A DNA stretch of 64,000 bases from Eucommia ulmoides (Eukaryota; Streptophyta; Magnoliopsida; Garryales; Eucommiaceae), in the NCBI GenBank assembly GCA_016647705.1, contig CM028333.1, forward strand, positions 25,786,243 to 25,850,242. Reading direction: 5' to 3'. The notes under the pieces were generated by a model. That model was not told the origin of the DNA, searched no databases, and saw only the letters and a program-made list of their open reading frames with translations. Positions within the stretch are counted from its first letter, which is position 1. Each line of letters starts with the position of its first letter. A program made the translations under genes and the position numbers. Positions 1 to 12,189 of the stretch are shown here, piece after piece.

Positions 1-1440
1 CACCATTGCCACTAGATAAAATCCAATTTGCAAAAGAGTTTGTTTTTTACTATGTCAGCTGAGGATGCTTCATTTTAGACTCGAATATTGATTTTCAAAG
101 TGTGAACTTTGCATGTACTCCACATGTATGAACTATTTTTGGTAGATGCAATTATATCTTCTTTGCGTCCTTTTCGTACGACAGGTAAGATTTGTCTAAA
201 ATCTCCTCCCAATGTGACTTTTCCCCTAAATGGAAGGTCCTCATTAGTTGGATAAGATGTACGCATGATATCTTTTAGTGTATGATCAAGGGCTTTGAAG
301 CAATGTTTGTAAGCCATTGAAGCCTCGTCCCAAATTATTCAATCAGTCTTTATCATCAGTTCATAACGATGTGTTCCAAGTTTTGTATCACATATCGATG
401 TTTCTATGATTTTTATAGGTATTCAAAACCTTGAAGGAGCGATTTGGCCACCGGGTAGTAGTAGAGTGGTGATTCCTGAAGATGCTACTGCTAATCTAAT
501 ATTTCCATTTTTTCTTACACTGTCAGTAGTGTTTTGTAGAGGTATGTTTTTCATTACTCGATTGTAAATGAATTGTTGATCAATATTCAACCCTCCTTTA
601 AGGACAACATGTTCATGCTCCAAATATTCAATGCCGTATGACTGTTCATTAACCAATAATTTGTTGATATCTTGGATCGATGTGGTTAAGTTTGGTAGAG
701 ACATTGGAGGAAAATCACTAAGGCTTCTACCATGCTTTATCAATAATTGTTCAATCTCAAAGATGAATGATTTTTAATATCATCGGTAGAAAGTTAGAGG
801 CCGAGAAATTAATGTGCGTATCTTTGGATATGCCAAATATCGTCTGACATGATGTTCCATTTTGATTTCTACAATATGTGAGGCTCAAAAACATTATAGA
901 AAATGGGCATTATAACAAAGAGTTCACGTAATTGAGAAGCATTTGCCCATAAATATGCCTCCTCCAATGCTTTATGCCATTTTTCATCATCATTCAAAAG
1001 ATCAAGAGCATGACATGCATCTTTGTATGTTGGATATAATATTCCATCTACGGTTCTACGATTCTCAAAAGAAGTTGTCCCATGAACTATGTTCAACAAT
1101 ATTCTCAAAAAGAATCGTTTACCACTTGTTGGATGGGCATAGTATAAATGTTTATCTGTGTTTCCCGATAGACGGCGTTTCCATATTCTTCTAGAATTTT
1201 CTCACACCTATTTCATTGGAAATTCGATGTATGTAAGTGTGCGAGCATCACTGTGCAACGCGTTTGTACGCACCTACTTGGTTAACATTGTCATGTCTAA
1301 TTATTTGCAATAAACTACTTGCTCAATAGTTTGATTTTCATAAAATAAGGCAAGTCACTACTGAGGTGAATGAAAAAGTAACTACTTAACACTAGGAGTA
1401 TGATGTTAAATTTCGAACTTAGATATTCAGTGGCAAAGAC
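1..1440 (-). pseudogene. Helitron PIF1-like helicase domain, partial
   Basis: Three separated open stretches follow Rep. 1108-869 holds LLNIVHGTTSFENRRTVDG and the DACHALDLLNDDEKWHKALEEA block that precedes the helicase core. 743-423 holds NIDQQFIYNRVM followed by a decayed ATPase region (RLAVASSGITTLLLPGG). 317-75 holds LPFRGKVTLGGDFRQILPVV, the GGDFRQ helicase motif typical of PIF1/Helitron helicases. Sequence between blocks is degraded, and the domain is cut by the window edge before its C-terminal motifs. Confidence 0.85.
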
Positions 1441-2076
1441 CTAGCGACAATCTAGATATTGCTTTATTTCATCAACAGTTGGCGTGCTTTGTTCAATCTG
1501 AGAGGGTGCGGTGTCTGTATTGTTGTTTTTGAGTATCAAAATACCTCTGTAGGGACCTTTTGTAATATGTTTGAAAAGATACTTGATATTTCCCAAACGA
1601 TTACACCATTTTATGTGTACTTGGTAGTTTGTCAATAGGTCAATATTTTATAGAATTATATATCTATTATCAAGAAGAAAGCCATTTTTCTCAATAGTTC
1701 GGCCATCCTACCTACTTCTATAGGAATTGTACCCTTCCTCGTCTATTGATGCTAGAGTGACAAATGGATTTGAAAAGTGTTTTTTGCATTTTCCTTTCTT
1801 CATGCATGGGGAGCCAGGATTGCCATCTCCACATGGACCATGAATTGTTTAATAGTGTCATATGCCGATGGATCTAGTTTTTTCTTCTTTGAAATTTTGG
1901 CTGATATGATTTCATTAATATGATCTGTAGTTTGAAACTAATCATCTAGATGCAAAAACAATAGTATATAGGCATGTAGTAGGCCATGTATTTGAAATTA
2001 AATGGTGTATATGACTACAACAAAAAAAATCAAATGTAGTATTTTAGGCTTGCTTAATGGAATATGTAATTAATAA
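1441..2076 (-). pseudogene. Helitron Rep protein, catalytic (HUH) part
   Basis: Reading down from about 1985 the minus strand gives GLLHAYILLFLHL, the counterpart of the family's GLPHAHILLFLH. The second histidine of the HUH metal-binding motif is therefore tyrosine here. Around 1850-1790 it reads HGPCGDGNPGSPCMKKGKC, a conserved cysteine-rich block. At 1635-1441 it reads YQVHIKWCNRLGNIKYLFKHITKGP, matching the YLFKYINKGP block before the Rep/helicase linker. Stops and frame changes lie between the blocks. Identification as Helitron Rep is firm and function is lost. Confidence 0.85.
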
Positions 2077-2791
2077 TGTCACATCCCACCCCGGACACCC
2101 GTCACCTGTGGGGCCGGCGTGACGTCGACACGACATCACCCAGGCGACAAACTAACTAGAAAACGACGTTATGCATTCATAATTATACAATTACTCACAA
2201 TACACGTCTTAAGCATCTTTCCAAACCAGGGACACACCCGTCCCAAAAAAAAATTCCTTCTAGAACAGCAAAAAGGAAAACAAAAAAAAGACAACCGATG
2301 AACCTTTCCTAGGTTTCTCTCAGGCGGCACTTCCTGGAAAGTCAAATTCCTCGCTATACCATTTACGGACTCTACCCTGTGCCAGTAGGGGGCCGGCTCC
2401 TAGCCATTTCACCTGCGAGTGTACTGCCTTCTCAATAAAAGCATTCTTATTTAATAACAATAGTATCTTCTAGATAACGAAATATTTACGCATGGATTCA
2501 GCATAGGCATCATATATGCAGTAAAAACGAAGTAATATATATACATATGTTCTATCTTTATAACCATGCAGTATAAATAGCATACCAATCGCTAGAAATA
2601 ATAATAAATTACCCCAAAATAAACAAAACATCATACCCCAAACCACAACGCATACTGGCTAGCCATGGTGATCGTTTTAACCTCACGATCGGGAGTTTGC
2701 AACGGTACCATACCATCTGTAGGATATGCCTTCCTACGAACACCCATCACTCTGCCAAAGCGGATCATTACTGTGCAGTACAAACGTCTAA

Positions 2792-2862
2792 CATCACTCT
2801 GCTGAAGCAGAAAAACATCACTCCGCTAAAGCGGATAAACATCACTCCACCGAAGCGAATCA
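2792..2862 (+). repeat. 24-bp tandem repeat inside the solo LTR
   Basis: Three consecutive units of the form CATCACTCCGCTAAAGCGGA plus four bases start at 2792, 2816 and 2840. A related unit lies just upstream at 2745. Each contains a short imperfect palindrome (CCGCTAAAGCGG in the middle unit). Such arrays are common in plant LTR U3 regions; a regulatory role is only inferred. Confidence 0.7.
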
Positions 2863-3396
2863 CATCACACAATAATATCATCAAATCATCACGTAATGGT
2901 TTAAAACATTTAATTTAAGTTCAATCATTTTTCATTATGTATGCACATATACAAACAAGTTGGCGAGAAGACAGTACACTCACCTCGTTTCTGGTGTTAT
3001 AAAAAACCCTGCTGTCCAAAGCTTACCGAGGTGTTGGCGTTTGCGAACCTAACAATGATAGGGTTTAAGTTAATATTTCATGTGAAATCACCTAGGCATG
3101 TAAGGCAGGCCCTAAGTTCCGCATTTTCTATTTCCCATATTTTATCTATGAGATTTGTTATTATTCTTTATAATTTTGTTCCATTATTTATTACATAAGA
3201 AATCCCATAATACGAACAATCCCAATTTATTACTCCGATTACAAATATTTTAGGCTAGGTTTGACTTTTAACAACGCTAGAATAAATTTAACGGCAAATG
3301 AGATTCTTTCCGATTCACTCACAGGCCGCGGAAAAAGGTTTTTTTATTTGGAGTGGAATTTTCCCTTTTTGCTGGGGGTCAATTGTGTAATTTTTT

Positions 3397-3412
3397 TCCT
3401 TTTCTTCCTTTT

Positions 3413-3445
<33 letters not shown>

Positions 3446-3485
3446 TTTTCTTTCTCCTTTTTTTTTTTTCCTGTTCTGTTTTCTG
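3397..3485 (+). repeat. Low-complexity T-rich tract
   Basis: A run made almost entirely of T with scattered C, lying inside the solo LTR. It gives rise to spurious phenylalanine-rich and lysine-rich open frames on the two strands. Confidence 0.9.
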
Positions 3486-4348
3486 TTTTTTCCTCCGGCA
3501 GCCGTTTCTCTCTCTCTACACCTTCCGACCGCCGGGGGCTTCTCCTTCCTTCCCGTCCCACCAGTCAACCCCCGCACCACCCCCGACGTCCAACTGACAC
3601 CCCATCTAGCCATTTCAGCAGCTCCCCCCACACACCCACAACCACTGTTCACCCACCGTCGCCCCTCTCGACACACACACACCCCCTCCCATGCATGCAC
3701 TAGACTTGCATGGCACCGTCGACGGCACGCCACGGGACCAACGATCCCTACCGACAGAGACCCGTACACACGGCGGCACACAGCAGCCGTGACCAATCTC
3801 CCACCACCGCCACCGCACCGGTCGTCCCCTTTCTCTCTCTCCATTTCGGTTTTTCCCTCCGTTTAAGCTGGATTTTTTTTCGACACAATGCACATTTCAT
3901 ACACACGTACACTCACCCCCAGTAACCAGGAAATCCGAGCACACACACACAAACCCACCTACGGCCGGAAAACAAAAACCGAACATACCGCCGAAAACGT
4001 ATCGACCCAGCCCGTTATGCCCATCCATGCATACGTTTATCAGTTTACTGAGGAAAAACATATAAATACTCACCTTCCCGTTGATCGTTGATAGTCGAAC
4101 GGCGATCCGTAACTCCGTTTACCGGCAATGCTAACCCGTGGAATATCTCTCCGTCGACGGACCACACCACCGGCCGAACCAAACCCTCTCTCTTTCTGGA
4201 ATTGTTTATGATGCTCTCACGGCCACGCTGACGGAGGAACGTTGGTTAAAAAAACCGACGACCTCCTTCCGCTCCGGTTCCCTCTCTCTCTAATTTTGTT
4301 TTTTGAATTTCCTTCTTCCAATTTTTCCTTCTTCTTCACGTGTAGAGA

Positions 4349-4366
4349 GGGGGGGGGGGGGGGGGG
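4349..4366 (+). repeat. Run of 18 G
   Basis: An uninterrupted run of 18 G residues within the solo LTR, about 415 bp from its right end. It could form stacked G structures; its true length may vary or be misassembled. Confidence 0.9.
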
Positions 4367-4780
4367 TTAATGCATGAAACTAGTGGCTAAACGAAACCTA
4401 AGCTTGCCACGTCGTCCCTCGATCTCCTCTCCTTGGCCGGTGGATCGACGTCCGGTTGCCGTGTGGGTGTCGGCACAAGTGGGAAAAAAAAGTTTAAATT
4501 ACACTCCCCCCCCCATCTTCTTTAGGACTCCTATTTTGGTAAGTTTTAAAAGTTTCGAAATTATGATTTTTCCCCTCACTTTTTTTTTTATTTTTTATTT
4601 CCGATTTCTAATTGCCAATTTGAATCTTATGGTTAATTTTTTTTTTTGCGTTTACCAAATTCTCGATTTGACCCCCAACTTTTGATTTGAGTTTTTATCA
4701 ATAAAATTTTTACCCTAAAATCCTCTAACATTTTATAATGCGACCATTTATGACGTACGTCTGGTAACTTGGGTTTTACA

Positions 4781-5516
4781 AATAAAGTCAAAGTAAGATG
4801 AAATTAGTTATGAGGTGTAATGTAGGATGCATACTTCCTAATAAACACCAAAAAGTTTTTGTTTCTTTAAATTGTATGTCATCTCGTCCAGTTTTATTTT
4901 GAAGACACGATCAATAAAATCAGGGTAGTCTTCTACTTTTTGTCCAGGTATACCATCTAGAATGTATTATACTTCATGCCATTTTTGGGTTGCATATGAA
5001 AGTTATAAATAGATTTGGGAATACAAGGTGACGATAAATTGTTATGGCATCTTGGTAGTTTTGCGCCATGTAATGTGGTTCCTTTACAAAGGGCGAATGA
5101 AGAATAACACGATTTCCAACATAAGAAACATTGTTGGCTGTTCGACCAATTGTATCCATTAATCTAGAGTAGAGATCAGATCGTAGTTTAGGTTAGTTTT
5201 CTCATAGCCATCCTAATCGTGTTTTTTCAATGCATGTGTATGTGTAGAAAATGTATTGATGAAAGATAAGTCCTCCATGTAATAATGTTTTTCCTTTTCC
5301 TAGATGTTGACGAAGTTTATACGCATAATATTCTCTAATGGTTACAGTATCCCGAATTGTAGGTTTCATTTGAACTGTAAATCTTTTCTTAATCCCTATT
5401 CTGTATCCATATTTCCCATATGGAAGAAAGAAAGGATTTTGCATTGACATAAAACTTAGATGGAGCTTGTTTATACGCTGTAAGCCACCAGCTTGTTGTC
5501 GACTATAATGTTACGT
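4781..5516 (-). pseudogene. Helitron Rep protein, N-terminal part
   Basis: Two open stretches (5450-5202 and 5159-4974) and flanking decayed sequence match the N-terminal half of plant Helitron Rep proteins. Visible pieces are FFLPYGKYGYR followed by REYYAYKLRQHLG and LLHGGLIFHQYI, then FITFICNPKMA, which corresponds to the usual FITFTCNPKW. Below that, around 4955-4880, is PDFIDRVFKIKLDEM. Rep proteins nick and join single strands during rolling-circle-like transposition. The frame changes several times, so no complete protein can be made. The sequence continues in the block below 2076 once the inserted solo LTR is set aside. Confidence 0.85.
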
Positions 5517-5859
5517 TTAATGCTGTCTATTGAATCCAAGATTTTGATGAACATTTAAGTATTGATTTTTTTCGTGGAATAAATGGTTTTTATCAAGTGT
5601 TTCAAATTTATAGTTCCATGCATGTGATTAAGAAGAAGAACTCATAAAGAAAACAAAAAGGGTGCAAGATAGACGTAATGAAGATGTGAAGAATTTTGAA
5701 GACCTTGAAGAAAAATAGGTGAAAATAACTCTCTGCTAATATACTCTTAATGTAACCCGAATTAGGATCACACATGACACTTAAAATGAGTTGATTATAG
5801 GCGTATCGTGAAAAAAAGTGATAAGGTTAAGATCCAAAAATGAGATACTGTACGTGCTC

Positions 5860-7229
5860 TGATAGGTGTAATTTACTTATCTATTTTCAAACCGAACCTG
5901 TTAGTTTTCGAGTATGTTTATTACATTTTAATACGTTTTTATTCTTTTTGTAATAAATTAGATGTGTGGGGTGAAACGAGATGAAAAGGGATCATAAACA
6001 ATCAAATCAGATCAAGAACGATGGGAAAATAAGAAAAAAGGGCAAAATTCAGAACCTGCAGCCCACCGCCGCAGCGGTCAAAATACAGAGAAAGAGCTTA
6101 AACTTTCTACAAATCCATCGCTGTGGCGGTGAAGCAATAGAATGTCTCTGCACCCACCGCTGTATCCACCACCGCGGCCATGACCATTGCCGACAAATCC
6201 ACCGCCGCGACGGTCACTCTGCCCAGATTATATATATATTTTTTAGATATTTTGCTCCCTATTTCTTCCTCTCTCCTCTCCATTCAGACAGGAGAGACCC
6301 CTTAGGAGTATACTAGAGTAGATAGTGTTTTGGGGAGTTCTTAACCAAATCCATGAAGAAGAACACAAAGCGAAAAAGGAGAAATGACCTCGAAGCGGTT
6401 TTAGCGTCAAATCTTCGGACAACGACTAGTTTCTTTCATTTCTCTCTTCATTTCTTAACTTTGGTTTATTTTTTGAGCATGTTTAGCTCGATTCTTGTTG
6501 TATAAACAGTTATGGCCATGAGTTAAATGGATTTTGTCTAGGGATTAATAATATTTATGAAAATGTTATTTGTTTGAATTGTGTTTCTTTAACAGTTGTT
6601 CTTCGTTATTTAATTGTGTTTACCATTATTGTATTTCCATTATATGCTTATTTAGATATATTGAGAAATTGGAGTTTGACACTCAGGAGAGGTAACCCCG
6701 AATTTGGACTAGGGTAAACACAACGCGACGATCTAATAACTTGGGAGGGAGTTAGAAAATGTGCAATCCATGACGTTGGGGCTAGACTCATGTGACCTAG
6801 TGTCGTTAAGACGTTGAGGGAGACTTCTTCATGGACTTGAATTCACATATTCACTCATCTTACACTCGGAAGAGATGGTGAGTGAGTTTACGATACAGAA
6901 ATTGTCGGATTGGAAGAACACCGTTATTGTAAACTAAATGAAATCAAATGCATTTAAGTAAATGAAGTTAATCCCTAGATAATATTTTTCCCTAAATATC
7001 TCATATTAGTATTATAGTATAATTAGTTTAATTAACTTAGTATTAGTATATTTTATTATAAAAATTACATTTTTTACCACCTAGATAAAGTTAGGTTATG
7101 ATAATCGTGGTACTTGATAATAATTTCAACTAATCCCTATGGACACAATAACCCTAACTCTTATAATCTATACTAAAACTTAACCCGTATACTTCCGGTG
7201 AAAGTGGCGATGTAATTTACGCGCTACCA
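5860..7229 (+). repeat. TG1 5' LTR
   Basis: It begins TGATAGGTGT and ends CGCGCTACCA, the same ends as TG3 (23499-25242) and close to TG4. It contains a palindrome cluster (6065-6214) and one copy of the roughly 200-bp module (about 6700-6905) that is doubled in other members. Confidence 0.85.
6065..6214 (+). promoter_or_regulatory. GC-rich palindrome cluster in TG1 LTR
   Basis: ACCGCCGCAGCGGT (6065-6078), CATCGCTGTGGCGGTG (6116-6131), CACCGCGG-type pieces near 6170 and ACCGCCGCGACGGT (6201-6214) form a series with CACCGC/GCGGTG arms. They lie in the first third of the LTR, upstream of a TATATATA stretch at about 6230, so they fall in the probable U3 region. Confidence 0.55.
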
Positions 7230-7235
7230 AGTTTT

Positions 7236-7253
7236 TGGCGCTATTGCCAGGGA
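7236..7253 (+). other. TG1 primer-binding site (tRNA-Asp type)
   Basis: TGGCGCTATTGCCAGGGA lies six bases after the LTR. The complement of the plant tRNA-Asp 3' end is TGGCGCCGTTGCCGGGGA, which matches at 15 of 18 positions. Confidence 0.75.
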
Positions 7254-7395
7254 TTGTGTTTTAGATTATTGTTGATATTGTGAGTAAATAACTTTATTTT
7301 AATTTAGGCTTTTCTTTTGTTTATAATTTTTTATTTGTAGTTTTGTTTTTTGTTTTCCTGTAGGGTACTTAACGATGTTAAATCAATAAGTACTT

Positions 7396-7701
7396 TTGCA
7401 TCTATTTCCACGGGATTTCGAGCCGTTTTACTATGCTTGGGATCGATATAAGGAATTGCTATTCCGGTTTCCGAATCATCATTTCCCGAGGGAGTGTCAT
7501 CTACTGAACTTCCTTGATAGGTTACTAGCTACAACAAGAAATTGGGTTCAAAGAGGAAACGGTACCACCTCTTATGACCAATTAATAGCGAACGAAGCCT
7601 ATCGGTTGTTGGAAGACATGACCGAGTTTGATTTTCAGTATTGTAATTATTCACCAAGTTATCAAAGTTTGGGGTATAGTTTCATCACTTTAGAGCCATG
7701 A
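7396..7701 (+). pseudogene. TG1 gag-like frame (capsid part)
   Basis: The product contains FYYAWDRYKELLFRFPNHHF, then a leucine-rich FLDRLLATTR block and ANEAYRLLEDM. This is the layout of plant gypsy/Athila-type gag (AW.R.K.L, then TR..., then EAYELIE.M). Gag forms the particle that packages the RNA. The frame is short for a full gag. Fossil. Confidence 0.7.
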
Positions 7702-7722
7702 ATTGACACCTCGGACCAAAAT

Positions 7723-8061
7723 GTGGAGTCTTTCCCCGCCGTGGAGGAAATATTTGCTGATTTTATTGGGGAGACTCGGGCGTTTTGGAGGGAGACGAAT
7801 GAAAGGCTAAATGAGCACGAGGTTCGTCTTGACACTATTGAGACAACCTACGCCGAAATCGACGTGACTGTAACATCTCTTCAGACGCAAATTGGTCAAC
7901 TTATTTACTTGATTGAGGTTGAGTCAGACGTAGTGGCACTAGGAGATACACAAGCCCTATCATGTGAAAGCTATCGTGAGGAATCGAAAACGAGTAGGAG
8001 GAGTATGGGAGAATTCAACTTTGATTACTCAAATGAGAGAATAGGTTATATTAGTATATAG
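7723..8061 (+). pseudogene. TG1 second gag-region frame, helical
   Basis: The product starts MESFPAVEEIFADFIGETRA and continues with a glutamate-rich helical stretch (TNERLNEHEVRLDTIETTYA) and TSLQTQIGQLIYLIEVES, predicted coiled coil. A clear relative lies in TG5 at 61579-61253 on the minus strand, so the region is a real family part and not a chance frame. No catalytic motif. Fossil. Confidence 0.6.
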
Positions 8062-8154
8062 TATAATTAGTTTAATTAACTTAGTATTAGTATATTTTAT
8101 TTTAAGTTAACTGTTTGAGTCAATAGATGAATTGAAGGAAAAATGGATCGCACT

Positions 8155-8290
8155 GATCCAATCAGTCAACCGATTTGATATGACTAGTCAAACGACTGGC
8201 CTTTATCCAACGATTGAATTTGGAGTTGGATAGGTCGGTCAACCAATCTGTGGGATTCGATCAACTGACTAAATCAGTTGCGATTTTAGG
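8155..8290 (+). promoter_or_regulatory. Cluster of GTCAACCGATT-like motifs in C1 LTR
   Basis: Near-copies such as AGTCAACCGATTT, GGTCAACCAATC and GATCAACTGACT recur every 20-50 bp, some in inverted form. The same cluster occurs in the second C1 LTR at 56440-56790 and in the C1 interior at 41470-41580. Position in the first half of the LTR suggests U3 control elements; this is inferred. Confidence 0.5.
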
Positions 8291-8636
8291 AGATTTTGTC
8301 TCTTGGTAAAAAAACTATCCGTTTTTTATAATTCCAATAAAGGGATTTGGGGGATTTGAACTTAATTGAATTATCAACAACTTATTATATTGTCCCTATT
8401 GAGATGGTCCATATATTTTAAGATTCTCCTTATTTAAATGGTATAACACTTCCAATCTCTATGGTTTTAAGTTGAGAATAGTTTTATGGACTTACTTGAG
8501 AGAATTGAAAGTTATTTTTAAGTGAAATACATTTGAAATGAAAGGTTATCATATATGGGGTCTAAGATTGTCATTAAGTGGCATATCTTTGAGAAACTAG
8601 CCACTAGACGGCTAGTTATTTGTCTATTAATATAGA

Positions 8637-10035
8637 TGGTCATGCGTAAATACGCCGCCACTTTCACTCGCAAGTATACAAGGTCATGTTTTAGTAAAGG
8701 TGGGGAGAGTAAGGTTATCGTGTCCATAGGAATTGGTTTTGACTATTATTGAGTACTGCATTTATCATGACCTAACTTTATCTAGGCGAAAATAAATGTG
8801 AATAAAATTAAATACTAATACTAATCTAATTAATATAATTAAATTATCTACACTAATATTAATATTGAGATAGTTTTTAGGGAATAGATTGTCTAGGGAT
8901 TAACTTCGTTTACAAATACATATTCGATCTCGTTTTAGTTCATGTTAACGGCGTTCAACTTATCCGACAATCTCAGTTCGTAAACTCCCCCACAACCTCT
9001 TCTGAGTGTAAGATAGGGGAATACATGACTTCATGTTAATGAAGAAGTCCCCTTCAACATCTTAATGACCCTAGGTCACATGAGTCTTGCCCAAATGTCA
9101 TCGATTGCCCACAATCCAACTCCCTCCCAAGTTATTGAATCGTCGCGTTGTTTACCCTAGTCCGAATCTGGAATTACCTCTCCCGAGTGTCAAACCCTGA
9201 ATTCTTGATATATCCATCTAGGCATAATAAACAAATCTATAAACACAATCAAAATAACGAAGAACAACCACTAACGAGACATAAACTCAATTAAACAACA
9301 TATTCATAAATATAGTGTTAATCCCTAAACAACCTATGTTTAGCTAATGGTCATAACCATATATACAATGTAAAATGGACTAAACATGCCCAACAACTAC
9401 CGAAATGAAGAAAAAAAAGAAAATAAATGATATAACTTAGCCGATATCCGAAGATTTGGCACTAAAACCGTTGAACGATCACTTCCTTCTTCTTCTTCCA
9501 CTTCGAGTTGTGAGCTCTCCCTAAAACATCTCTCAAACTCACCCTAAATATATTTTAAAGGCCTTAGGGGGTGATAAAATCGGAAGAGATGAGGAGATGA
9601 GGGGTCTTATAGGGCTCAAAATATCTAAAAATATCTATTTTTGTGTGCAGAGAGATCGCCACGACAGTGGTTAGGTTGGTTTAGTGATCGCCGCAATGGG
9701 GGAGAAGAAAGTGGATTTAGGACCATCTTGCGGTTTCACCATTGCGATGGTGGATGTTCAGCAAGAAAATCACCTTTCTGTATTTTCACCGTTGTGGCGG
9801 TGGTCTGGACGCCGCGGCAGTGGGCTTCTTTTTAGAATATTGCCCTTGAGCTTGTTTTTCCATCGTTCTCGATCTGATATCATCGTTTAGCATCCATTTT
9901 CATATTGATTCACCCCACACACCTGATTTATACAAAATGAATAAAAACTAATTAAAACGTAATAAAAATACTATAAAAATGCTCGAAAACTAACTTAGTT
10001 CGGTTTGAAAATAGATAGGCAGATCACACCTATTA
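8637..10035 (-). repeat. TG2 3' LTR
   Basis: 1399 bp. In minus orientation it starts TAATAGGTGTGATC and ends GCATGACCA. It holds a single copy of the roughly 200-bp module (about 8955-9150) and a palindrome cluster at 9650-9830, including near-copies such as CACCGTTGTGGCGGTG. Confidence 0.85.
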
Positions 10036-11865
10036 AATACCCCCAAATTTGGAATTTTACTAGTTCTCGAGAAAAACACTCTCACGGAAATGAAAATCAC
10101 AACTAAATTAAATAATAAACAACCTAAAAACAATTTAAACATAATGACATACGAGTTTTGACTTATTCTAATGACCTAGTCATTTTTCCCTCAACAACCG
10201 CCAGTCATATCGAGTTCGGGTGGTACAACACATCATGTGTTGTTCTAGAATTTTGACATGCAATAATGGTGAATGCCATTTTAGATCCGGTTAACGTGTT
10301 AGTGGGAGACTCAATAATATAACTATACAGCGACCGGATTGGATGATCCACCAACGAAACTCATGACTTAGACCGTATGGGACTAGGATTTTCATATGCC
10401 TGATTGGGGTCCACTCTCCACTAATGTAGGTTTGGAAGTTCATAGAGATCAGAAAGACTTGGTTCGATTTTGGAATATTTGGCCAAGGGTATTTCGGAAT
10501 GGAAAATAGGTTAACGTTGTTAACTTAACGTTACCCAAGGCTCAACACTTGGCACATTTACTCTTGAACCCCCATATAAAAATTGGAAACAATTCTAAAT
10601 AAACATTTTAGACCGACGTACTCACTTGTCAAAAGAAATATAATTATTTTTTCATGAACCACACCCCCGAACTTATTCGATTAATATGATATCACGGGTG
10701 TGGTTAAAATGAAAGAAAAATGACAAGTGAGTACTCGAATACCGAACCAATCCAAAGTTCTCCCTAAACCCAACCGCTCACATCAAGAAACATTTGCAAC
10801 TGCTAACTTGATTAACTGAAATGTGCCTTTAAATTCAGTGATATAGGTTTGGAAAAAAAATACTCAATTGGCTAGGGAATTTGTTCTTGTATTCAGAATT
10901 GTCATTTTAGGCTTTAACAGGGTAACGAGAGATAATCATGTTACAAGGTAGGCTTAAAAGGCTCAAGCGACAAAACAAATGCCTAAATCATGTCTCCTAA
11001 ACTACTTTGCCTAGAATTTTGCCTCAAGATTTCCCTCAATTAGGTTCTAAAATACTTAAATTGTCATGAATTTGGCTAATCGATAATCGTCCTCAAATCA
11101 ATTAAATAACTATACATTAAGTCTATGTGCCCATGCAAATTAGGATCTACAATAATTTTCAACAAAACGCATTGTCAAGAACACATTACACACATGCATG
11201 GGTATTATCCTTGACCTCGAAATCAACCAGGGGGTAATATCATCATCAGGTAACGGCCTAGATGAATGAAAAACTCATCATGCAACAACAACAACACAAT
11301 AACATTCTAAACTAAACAAACATGCAAAACGGTAAAAACAAAACAACGTAAACTAGCACTACTAAATACAACACATCATTTTTGAACTTAAAACGGATAG
11401 TATTCTCAGTGGTCTCAATCATCAATCTCAACATATGAAATTAAAGCATGCTGACGAAGGGGGTTTAGAACACGTACTTGGGAGGCAAGAAAATCTCGCC
11501 TCTGAATCAAGTCGGATGAGATGGATTTAATTTATTTTGGACCTTGGGTTGCCTCCCAAAAATTGTGTGGTTTAATGTCCTCGGCCCGACATTCTTAGAA
11601 TGCCTTCAAGCTTGAAGAGGTTTTTCTTTGTTCGGCTCGATCTTTCAACGACACGTCTCACCGACTTATGTGTGTGGCCACAGACTATAAACAACTCAAA
11701 ATCCCGTTGAAAGGAATGCATCAATACCTGTCGATCTAACATCGCCAAGTACCCTTCAGAAGAAATAAAAAACAAAACTACAAAAAAAAAATTATATATA
11801 AAAGAAATTCCTAAAGTAAAATCGGCTTATTTACTCACAATATCAATAAAAAACGACAAACACAA
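10036..11865 (-). pseudogene. TG2 interior with gag trace
   Basis: At 11775-11572 the minus strand keeps HSFQRDFELF, counterpart of LFPRDFEPFYYAWD in TG1, so a gag frame was once here. The remainder (10056-11560) shows no recognisable domain. A purine tract (AAATTTGGGGGTATT in minus orientation, about 10036-10050) precedes the 3' LTR. Fossil with several breaks. Confidence 0.55.
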
Positions 11866-11883
11866 TCCCTGGAAACGGCGCAA
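11866..11883 (-). other. TG2 primer-binding site
   Basis: The minus strand reads TTGCGCCGTTTCCAGGGA just after the LTR, matching the tRNA-Asp-type site TGGCGCCGTTGCCGGGGA with a few changes. Confidence 0.7.
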
Positions 11884-12189
11884 AAAACTTGGTAACGTGT
11901 AAATACGCCGCTACTTTCACTCGCAAGTATATGAGGTCAAGTTTTAGTAAAGGTGTGGAGAGTAAGTGTATCGTATCCACAGGGATTGGTTTTGACTATT
12001 ATTGAGTATTGCGTTTATCATGACCTAACTTTATCTAGGCGAAAATAAATGTGAATAAAATTAAATACTAATACTAATCTAATTAAATTATCTATACTAA
12101 TATTAATATTGAAATAGTTTTTAGGGAATAGATTGTCTAGGGATTAACTTCGTTTACGAATACGTGTTCGATTTCGTTTTAGTTCATGT

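Larger units (their letters stand above)
2077..4780 (+). mobile_element. Solo LTR (about 2.7 kb), probably Ty3/gypsy
   Basis: The segment begins TGTCACATCCCACC and ends GGGTTTTACA. It is flanked by identical 5-bp copies of AATAA (2072-2076 and 4781-4785), and the Helitron Rep sequence continues on both sides. No gag or pol is seen inside, so it is best read as a single LTR left by recombination between two LTRs. Plus orientation is inferred from an AATAAA at about 4699 near the right end. TGTCACAYCC starts occur in several plant gypsy families, so lineage is not assigned. The proline-rich open frames at 3261-3925 are by-products of CT/CA-rich sequence. Confidence 0.8.
1..5516 (-). mobile_element. 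Helitron remnant (autonomous type), left end outside window
   Basis: Minus-strand pieces occur in the order of a plant RepHel protein: Rep N-terminal part (5516 to 4781), Rep catalytic part (2076 to 1441), then PIF1-type helicase (1440 to 1). The helicase runs off the left edge. The order is kept across 2077-4780, which is a later solo LTR, so the two Rep blocks were once adjacent. The right-hand limit is set by copia C1, which starts at 5528. Neither the TC start nor the hairpin-CTRR end of a Helitron is in view. Many stops and frame changes show it is long dead. It is the oldest layer in the window. Confidence 0.85.
5860..8101 (+). mobile_element. TG1: gag-only LTR element, right end incomplete
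   Basis: A 5' LTR (5860-7229) is followed by a tRNA-Asp-type primer site and gag-like reading frames (7396-8061). A short stretch resembling the interior of the same LTR (about 8048-8101) follows, and then C1 LTR sequence resumes. This matches the plant class of terminal-repeat elements that carry only gag and borrow polymerase from relatives. The tRNA-Asp primer points to the Athila side of Ty3/gypsy. It looks broken, with no complete 3' LTR. Confidence 0.75.

Noticed and set aside
3261-3925. Long overlapping open frames on both strands, proline/serine-rich or lysine-rich
   Set aside because: They fall in CT-, CA- and T-rich sequence of the solo LTR; composition explains the lack of stops and no domain is seen.
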